A stretch of 64,000 bases of DNA from contig JAKSGN010000002.1 of assembly GCA_024180945.1 (NCBI GenBank), forward strand, positions 3,162,001 through 3,226,000, given 5' to 3'. Positions 57,537 to 64,000 of this stretch are shown here, one piece after another (the stretch's first letter is position 1; each line of letters begins with the position of its first letter). A program made the translations under genes and the position numbers. Origin of the DNA: Macrophomina tecta. Taxonomy: Eukaryota > Ascomycota > Dothideomycetes > Botryosphaeriales > Botryosphaeriaceae. The notes under the pieces were generated by a model, which was not told the DNA's origin, did not search any database, and was given only the letters and a program-made list of their open reading frames with translations.

Positions 57537-59183
57537 TCACCTTCCCCAAGGCAACGGTTGACACTTCTTCTGCCGCAGCTTCTTAACCCTGTCCAGCATC
57601 CACCCACTTCTCATGCGTATGTACGTTTCAACTCGCCGTCCCCGCTTCGCATGGTGATCGAGGTAGCAATTATCGTCCGCGTACCGCCACTCCAAACATT
57701 GCTGCCAATCGCGACACGCCTGCTTGCATGCGTCCTTGCTATACCACGGTCTTTTCTTCTTCTCCGCCTCTGATAGTTTCTGGCCTCCGCTATCTTCGTC
57801 GAAAGAAGAGAAATGCCGCTCCGCCGCGAAGTTATCCCACTCATCACTCTCCTCGACCAGCTTCGGCAAGACCAGGTCCACGAAGACGTCCCTCCAGCGA
57901 ACAGAGCCACCCTATGTGCCAAACGGTCAGCATACCACAACGCATCCGCGAATAGCAGATATTCTTAATCCACTCACATTCATTTCCTTCCACCTCTTCT
58001 CCCACGCATGCAATATCGAAACATCGCTCGCATGCACCTTATGTACATTCACCAGCGGCGAGCACCAATTCCACTCGCCGAATCCCATCTGCCATAGCGG
58101 CAGAGCCTGTAACGGATAGAATTCCGTATCATCGAAGCCCCTCCACCTCCTCACGCCCTCCTGCGCCATCACATGCGACAGGATATGATCGCCGCACCCA
58201 TACTCCTGCGCATACCCCTCCCACCTGCTCGCCAGCTTCGGGTCCCTGCCAAACGTCTCTCTCATCGCCTTCCCGGAAATCGCCATCCCGCTCCCACCGT
58301 GCGCGAAATCCTCGCCCAGCCTGCCCGCCGGCCCACCCAGGAACCACTGCTCGTCGGCATCGAACGTGGCCAGCCACGCGAACAGCGTCTCCCAGAAGTA
58401 AAACGTGTCGTCCTCGAGCAGGATGAACCACTTCTTGTCCGGGAAGTTTAGCGCTGCGTGCTGGAACATGGGCAGGAACTTGTACTTGTCGATGCGCCAG
58501 CCGCCGGGCAGGTACGTCGCCTCGTCGCCCTCGCCGTCGAGGTACAGGTTGTCTTCCTCGTACGCCTTGCGCACGCCGTGCCACAGCGCGAAGTCCGGCG
58601 AGGCCTTGAGTGCGGCGGACACGTTGGCAAGCACGTCGACGGTCGTGTGCTCGCCGAGTTGCGAGACGGCATCCGAGTAGAAGATGACGTGCGGCGTGAG
58701 GGTGGCGTTGGCGAGTGTGGTGGCGAGGTGGATGGGCGCACGCGCCCACATCTTGGTTGCGCCGGTTTTGAAAAGGATGAGGACGTCGTTGGGATCGAGC
58801 GTGCGGAGGGCGCTGCCGTGCTGTTTGATGGCTGCCGCCGCGGCGGGGCTGATTGCTTGGTTGATGAGATCATTTTTGTCGGCCGAGTCCTTGATCGAGT
58901 GGCTCTTCACTGATGTGGTCGCCGTGGTTGCTGCGCTTGTGGTAACATCCGACTCTAAGACGGCGCTGCCGTCTGAGGCAAGTTCTTCTGCTCCATTTTG
59001 AGATTTGGAGGCATGATGTTGCCAACGCAGGAATTGGGGATCCTTCATGTGCGCATAACCATTGTCCCACAAGATCATGAACGCGAACAGCGAGACGAGG
59101 ACTAAGATGTACAGATAGCCCCTGAGGTGCCGCAGCAGAGGCGACCCCGACGCGCGCCTCGGATACTCCGGATCGCCTATCAT
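57537..59183 (-). CDS. GT31-like (fringe-type) type II membrane glycosyltransferase
   Basis: Exons 59183-57978 and 57911-57537 with a 66-bp intron (TGCTGAC branch) encode 526 residues. A short cytosolic tail is followed by one transmembrane helix at ~22-38, then a stem rich in Ser/Thr/Ala, the topology of Golgi glycosyltransferases. The catalytic region has VLILFKTGATKMW at ~134-146 and the metal-binding DXD-type motif FILLEDDTFYFWE with Glu-Asp-Asp at 257-259, then GGSGMAISG and GCGDH, as in fungal GT31/fringe-like proteins. The second exon has a Cys-rich segment (KQACRDWQQCLEWRY...NCYL) resembling a PAN/apple fragment. It likely adds a sugar to proteins or glycans in the secretory pathway; the acceptor is unknown. 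Confidence 0.87.
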
Positions 59184-60358
59184 CTCTCAAGTGAAAGAGC
59201 AGGTACATAAATCATGAAAGGACGTATGAGGTGAAGGGCAGAGCCCGAATTGCTATATCTGAGAAAGTAAGGAGTGTGCATGTGGAAGTAAAAAGCCAAG
59301 CAGAGAGGCCTTGAATGTCTGTCAGGCACGGGGACACGCCGGAAGTCATGACAAGAGGTGGTGCGCCGCTCGGAACAGACGAGACGATCGTAACCATTTA
59401 CGTTAATGTGGAGTCGTGGATATGGTAACTGAGGGAAGAGATGAGGTTCTCGAGTGGCCTGTGTGTTTAAGCTTCCCCTGCAAGACTGACGATTTCTGGT
59501 TGGCCTGACCTAGATGCGGGCATGGGTTGAATCTGTCGCAAGGTGGACTGGTGACTGGCGCAGACGCTTCGGATCCGTGATTCGGTGCGATTAACCCAAA
59601 GTGAGCAATGCTTGGCAATCTCGTTACGGCGCGTCATTACTCATGTACCTGCACGTCCTGGCCGACTACTCAGATGCATCTGGCAGCATTTGTCAGTATT
59701 TCCGAGTCGCGATCAAAGAGTTCAGAATTTAGCTACATACCTCATGGATAGGTAGACGAACCGAGTGGCGCCGCACACGTACTCTTTCTATGCAATCGCG
59801 AGCCCGGGCTTTACGAATATGGGGACCAAGACAGTACGTTGAGCAGTCAACGAATATTCCGTCGACGGGAGGTAATGTAGGGTGAAATTTCTCTGTCTGT
59901 TGCGTGGTGTACTATTATACGAGTAGCCGTTGTTTGGACACGTTATTGCTGAGTTTACGGTACTGCATGTTGGCTGAGAAAAGAGAAGCCCACTGGCGAA
60001 AGAAAAGAAAAACGATACTGCGGAGAACAGCACGTCTCCGTATCATGTCAGTGGTGGTGGAGAAGACTACCATTAGCAACTCAATACCGAAGCTTCAATC
60101 AATGGAGTTTACCACATTGCGGACACAGATACCAGACGTCCGCCAGGAACGCGCGTAGGTGCACACAGCGGCAGGATGAGTTGTTGAATATGGAAACCAC
60201 TCATCAATTTTCACATGAAACAGGCCAACACAGACTGAAAGAATAGTGGATAATCGTCTTGAGCGAACGTCATCTTCTGATCCTATCGTACACACAAAAC
60301 GTCTTAGTCAGCGAAGACATATTTCCTTTTTGGATACCACGTCGGTGCTCCATCAGCC
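59184..60358. other. Intergenic region GT31 / acylphosphatase
   Basis: 1.2 kb between tandem minus-strand genes: GT31 promoter and acylphosphatase 3' flank. Only short ORFs with no recognisable family. Confidence 0.55.
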
Positions 60359-60792
60359 TTACTGCTTGAAGCCGTCCTCGCCCTGCTTGGGTTCAATGTC
60401 GCTGTGCTCAACGCCCGAGACTCTGGCGGCGGAGGGACCTTTGTTCAGCCACTGCACGAACTCCTGGATCTTTTTGTCATCGCCTTGAGCCTCGCCGGTG
60501 ACCTGCAGGCAATGTTAGTAAGCAACTCTGAGCAAGAATGCACGGGCACTTACCGTTCCATCAGCGGCGTTCTTGACGTAGCCAGTAACACCGAGCTTGT
60601 TGGCTTCTTCTACCGTATAGGCTCGGAAACAGACACCTATACACGAACGGTTAGCTGCAACGAGCACATGTAAGCGGGAGCGGAAGTTCAATAAGGCTGA
60701 CCTTGGACCTTGCCCTTGACCTTGTACGAAATCTATTGGGTGCGTTAGCTATGAGGTCAGCGCGTGGGTGGTCCACGTACACGCTTCGACAT
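60359..60792 (-). CDS. Acylphosphatase
   Basis: Small cytosolic hydrolase of carboxyl-phosphate bonds such as 1,3-bisphosphoglycerate. Four exons: 60792-60781 (only 12 nt), 60732-60702 (31 nt), 60636-60554 and 60502-60359; introns 48, 65 and 51 bp, all GT..AG with CTAAC branch sites. The product is 89 residues, near the usual ~90-100. The catalytic loop GKVQGVCFRAY carries the phosphate-binding Arg, [10 protein letters not shown] carries the catalytic Asn, and [17 protein letters not shown] matches the family's second helix. The two tiny exons make it invisible to simple ORF finding. It is divergent from the 544-residue gene. Confidence 0.93.
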
Positions 60793-61674
60793 TTTGGCGG
60801 ATGTAGTCGAGAAAAATTTCCGCATGTACGCTGGAGGGGATGGAGGCGTGAGGTCGGGAAAAGAGAAGATTCGGATGAGCTTGCCGTCTAGGCAATCGAG
60901 GCAGACGGAAGTGCAGGTCGCACCCGACATGCCCGCGGTCGCACATGACGTCGTTCTTGGCACGCGCGGGCGAGGATGGGCGCTGGCGCTCGAGCAGTGT
61001 AAACGACAGGCTGTACAATGGGGCGGGTGAGGGGCAACACCACGACAGATGCGCCTTCAAGTCGAGCCCGAGGCCGCGGTTGGCACAGAGACGACACAGC
61101 CTTGCTGCACTGTCGGGCCGGCCATCACATTCACGATGCTCACGCGCCTGGCGCTCAACCCTGGGCTGCTGGCGCTCGTCTCCAGCAAGGGCCCGGCCTC
61201 CGCTCCCGCCCGTCCGCTGTCGGCCAGTCCAGGGATGCAGCTGTAGAAGCGCAGCTAAACCACCCTGCTCGTTCCTGAAATAACAGCAGCGTGTCGGACG
61301 GGGAGCAGCCGAGGACGACAGGGGCCACTAGGAGGCCTAGCACATCTGCGCGCAGCAATTTGTTTACGACGCGCGACACTTGTCGACACGTTCGTAAGGC
61401 AACGACTAATCTCCGTAGGCCGGGATCAGCAGCCTCTCCGCCGCCGCCGCCGCCGCCGCCGCCGGCTTCCAGAAAGATTATTGTGCGTCCGGCGTCAATA
61501 CGTCGTCTTCAACTCAACCATCTCCAGACACCCGCCCGCCCATGCGTGTGTGACCCGCCTGATTATCTCTTCACTGCCTCCAGGAGTCCGCCGTCGACCT
61601 CGACACCCGCCGCTTCGCTGCGCCCCACCTTCCTCCCTCGTCCCACCACGTCACTAGACCAGACAACAACAAAC
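60793..61674. promoter_or_regulatory. Divergent promoter and leader region
   Basis: 882 bp between the acylphosphatase start and the ATG of the downstream gene. It includes a (CCG)n tract at 61438-61464. The plus-strand frame of the downstream gene stays open here to about 61291, but the sequence is low-complexity and is treated as 5' leader. Confidence 0.5.
61438..61464. repeat. (CCG)9 microsatellite
   Basis: About nine CCG units in the leader of the downstream plus-strand gene. In the open frame it would encode polyproline. Confidence 0.85.
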
Positions 61675-63309
61675 ATGGCCGAGGAAGCCTCACAACCCGA
61701 GCGCGCTGGCTCTCCTCAGCTTTGGGCCTCACCCACCCTGCCCATTGGCCAAGTCCCGGGCCTTGACCGTTCTGTGTCGACTGGCTCGACTTCCTCGTCC
61801 TCGGTGTCGGGCATGTCGGCGGGTTCGCGGCGGTCGTGGGGTGGTGTGCCCAACGGCCGGAGGGGATACATGCGCCCTGAAGGCACATCCTTCGCAGACT
61901 CCGCCAAGAATAGGGAAAGCGTCATGAGTCTGGGGACCATCGCACATCTGCAATACTATTTTGCGAGGACGGGCTTGCTTGACGACAAGGGTGGCCGCAT
62001 CGCGAAGGAGAGCAAACGCAAGAAGAGCTCCAGCGCCACCGAGGGAATCAACACCACCGCTGACCGCGCCCACGACGCTTTCCTGGCCTCCCAAGGCGAC
62101 AGCAAGCGTTCTTCCTGCGCCATTTCCGACGACGGCTACCTGAGTGAATCTGCAACCGATATCCCGCTCGTTGAGAGTCCCGTAGGCGATGAGTTTGAGA
62201 CACACTATGAGTACCAACCGGCGCCGATGCTGCCTCCCACCGTCAGCACGTACAAAAACAAGGTTCTGTACACCCCGCCACCGCCAGATATTATAGTCCT
62301 ACGGAGGGAGCTTAGGGAGGCTCTTGAAGATGCCAGAAGGGTCCTATCCGACACTGAGCAGCCCGATACCATCGCCAGGTACAAGCGCAAAGCAGCCGCA
62401 ACCGAGAAGGCTGCCGCCGAGGCCGTGGAGAGGAGGAAGCAAGATGAGGCCTCTGGTAACAGCACGCCCGAAGCGGAACAAGAGCCACTGCCCGTACCCC
62501 AGGGCTGGACGGAGATTCAGGGTCTTCACGTGTTGGACAGCGTCACCCTCGCTATTCGGGCCGCCAAAAACTATTACACGGCGCATGAGCAGCCTGAACG
62601 ACTGTACTCCATCAAGCCCGAGAAGACTATAAGAAAAGAGTTGTACCAGACACTGGAAGTTCTGAAGCGGATGGCAGGGCGCGACTTTGAGGGAGGGATC
62701 CGGGACGATGAGAGAAAGAGCATCGACGGGTGGATCACCGAGATTGGTCAGCTTCTAGACGCCGAACAGGCCAAGGAAGAGGCAGAGGAGGCAGAGCGCG
62801 AAAAGTGGAGTTGGATTCAGGGCGACTGGACTGGCAGAGAACGGGAAAGAGAATGGCTGTTCCTGAAGTCTTTTGATCCGCATCCGGAAGAGGACCTGCC
62901 GCCGTGGACAAGCCCAGACGAAGCGAGCGAGCTGCCAACACCATTCCTACAAGCGCTCTCCAAGGGCCTAAGGCTAGTTCGCTTGCACAACTCGCTCGTG
63001 CGAAAGTCAAAACGCCAGTTCGAGGAGATCAAGTCTTATCATAAGGACACGTCCTTGCCCTACCGGTGCGCGGAGAACCTGCGATACTGGGTTAAGGCGG
63101 CGGAGCTACGATGGGAGATCAAACTGAAGGTTGACGTCATGGAAGTTGTGCACGGCGAGAGCGACGAGGCGTGGAAGAGCTTCGACAGGGCTCTTCTCCA
63201 GTGGTGCAAGGGGGTACGAGAGGAGATCACTGCGGAGTGGAAGCAGGCGCGGATGAAGTCGATGACAATGCCGCCAATGCTCAAGATTGATACGGAGAGG
63301 GCGGCGTAA
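61675..63309 (+). CDS. Uncharacterised fungal protein, 544 aa
   Basis: Single exon from ATG 61675, in good context after AACAAAC, to TAA at 63307-63309. I do not recognise a named domain. The N-terminal 60 residues are Ser/Gly-rich. A likely folded core begins at MSLGTIAHLQYYFARTGLL. A charged coiled-coil-like stretch (ERRKQDEASG region) precedes a conserved-looking half with LHVLDSVTLAIRAAKNYYT, SIKPEKTIRKELYQTLEVL and many Trp residues (WSWIQGDW, WLFLKSFDPHPEEDLPPW). The C-terminus is helical and rich in Glu/Lys/Trp. It is probably a conserved cytosolic or scaffold protein, by inference. The frame is open 128 codons further upstream, but that part is compositional. Confidence 0.8.
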   Translation: MAEEASQPERAGSPQLWASPTLPIGQVPGLDRSVSTGSTSSSSVSGMSAGSRRSWGGVPNGRRGYMRPEGTSFADSAKNRESVMSLGTIAHLQYYFARTGLLDDKGGRIAKESKRKKSSSATEGINTTADRAHDAFLASQGDSKRSSCAISDDGYLSESATDIPLVESPVGDEFETHYEYQPAPMLPPTVSTYKNKVLYTPPPPDIIVLRRELREALEDARRVLSDTEQPDTIARYKRKAAATEKAAAEAVERRKQDEASGNSTPEAEQEPLPVPQGWTEIQGLHVLDSVTLAIRAAKNYYTAHEQPERLYSIKPEKTIRKELYQTLEVLKRMAGRDFEGGIRDDERKSIDGWITEIGQLLDAEQAKEEAEEAEREKWSWIQGDWTGREREREWLFLKSFDPHPEEDLPPWTSPDEASELPTPFLQALSKGLRLVRLHNSLVRKSKRQFEEIKSYHKDTSLPYRCAENLRYWVKAAELRWEIKLKVDVMEVVHGESDEAWKSFDRALLQWCKGVREEITAEWKQARMKSMTMPPMLKIDTERAA

Positions 63310-64000
63310 GAGGGGGGCTGTGCGGAGACTTGGAGGCCTTTCCGGCCGTTTCTTTGGATGGGCAGGCATTTAATGTGTTTTTGCTGGCGCGTGCTTTGTG
63401 GCCGTGGCCGATTTCAAGACAGCTCGCTTCAAGAGATACCCGAATTCGTAAACCGTCTTTTAATAACCGCATCGCGGAGCCGGAGCAGTTGGGGCAAAAG
63501 CAAGGGCGGGCAGTGCGGTGGGGGTCAATTCGCGGCCTGCCCCTGGCGCGGTAGCAGCTTGAGGGCAGCGCAGCGGCCAATGCAATCTCGCCGTCCGGAG
63601 CGGCGCGCGAGACAATAACTTAATCAAACGGGCTCTGTCCTCAACGTCAGCTCTCAGTCCTGTCCTAGAACGCGTGCTGTCTCACCACCCGCCTCTACTG
63701 CTGCCTGCCACGCCGCCGTGCTGTTGCAAGATCCTCCCGCCGTCCCAAGGCACCGTCGCGATTCAAGTGCGGCAGCCACAGCCGCCGCGGGCCTGTCAGC
63801 CTACTACCGGTAGAAACCCTGAGCGCGGATCCCGGCCCATCCCAGCCCCAGGCAGTGGCATCGTGGCCATTCGCCATCCGCAGCCGCACCTCTTCCCAGC
63901 TGCCGGCGGGCATGTACGCTCCACTCCTGCCATAGAGCGCGCGCACTTTTGACACCAGTGGGTACGTCTGTCATATGCACGGGGTTGACTCATCCACGAG
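63310..64000. other. Intergenic region at right window edge
   Basis: 3' flank of the 544-residue gene and likely upstream region of a gene beyond the window. Short ORFs only; nothing else recognised. Confidence 0.5.

Overview
This 64 kb window is nuclear DNA of a filamentous ascomycete (Pezizomycotina, most likely a Dothideomycete). Evidence: a dispersed single-copy gene set, many short introns (47-166 bp, GT..AG with CTRAC-like branch sites), G/C-rich third codon positions, a Tc1/mariner DNA transposon, and fungal families such as a Ras2-type GTPase, a brefeldin-A/fusaric-acid-type membrane protein and an NPP1/NLP cytolysin. I found no bacterial operons, CRISPR arrays, rRNA genes or convincing tRNA genes. 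Class-level placement is an inference. Exon boundaries were worked out by hand from splice signals and frame; every multi-exon model closes in frame.

Layout: 1-13.5 kb is a dense housekeeping block: the 3' two thirds of the TFIIH helicase XPD/Rad3 (cut by the window edge), splicing factor PRP3 (minus), RNA polymerase I largest subunit RPA190 (plus, divergent from PRP3) and a fungal AAA ATPase. From 13.5 to 22.7 kb there is a 9 kb stretch with no gene I can support except a 1,310-bp Tc1/mariner element with perfect 30-bp inverted repeats and a frameshifted transposase. 22.7-23.5 kb holds a Ras2-type GTPase. 25.1-29.7 kb holds a divergent pair: a propionyl/acyl-CoA synthetase (minus) and an arylamine N-acetyltransferase (plus). 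A 4.6 kb gene-poor stretch follows, then a type II HAD dehalogenase-like protein and a 1,060-residue FUSC/brefeldin-A-sensitivity-type membrane protein (34.3-38.9 kb, both minus). An unrecognised small protein lies at 39.4-40.1 kb, and a three-exon KXD1-like gene at 43.4-44.2 kb. SEC18/NSF (minus) and a Reb1/TTF1-like Myb protein (plus) are divergent at 46.5-53.5 kb. The last 10 kb contains an intact NLP (NPP1) secreted cytolysin gene, a GT31-like type II membrane glycosyltransferase, a four-exon acylphosphatase and an unrecognised 544-residue protein.

How the genes may work together (inference): the 25-39 kb part combines acyl-CoA synthetase, NAT, HAD hydrolase and aromatic-acid-type exporter homologues, which could handle xenobiotic acids and amines. 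The synthetase/NAT pair is the most suggestive, because NATs need an acyl-CoA donor. RPA190, the Reb1/TTF1-like factor and XPD all touch rDNA transcription, but they are far apart and this may be chance.

The observations most worth a second look are the acyl-CoA synthetase/NAT pair with a palindrome in its shared promoter, the Tc1 element with a single frameshift, a GC-AG intron in SEC18, a frame-neutral first intron in the FUSC gene, and an N-myristoylation-like start on the Reb1/TTF1-like protein.
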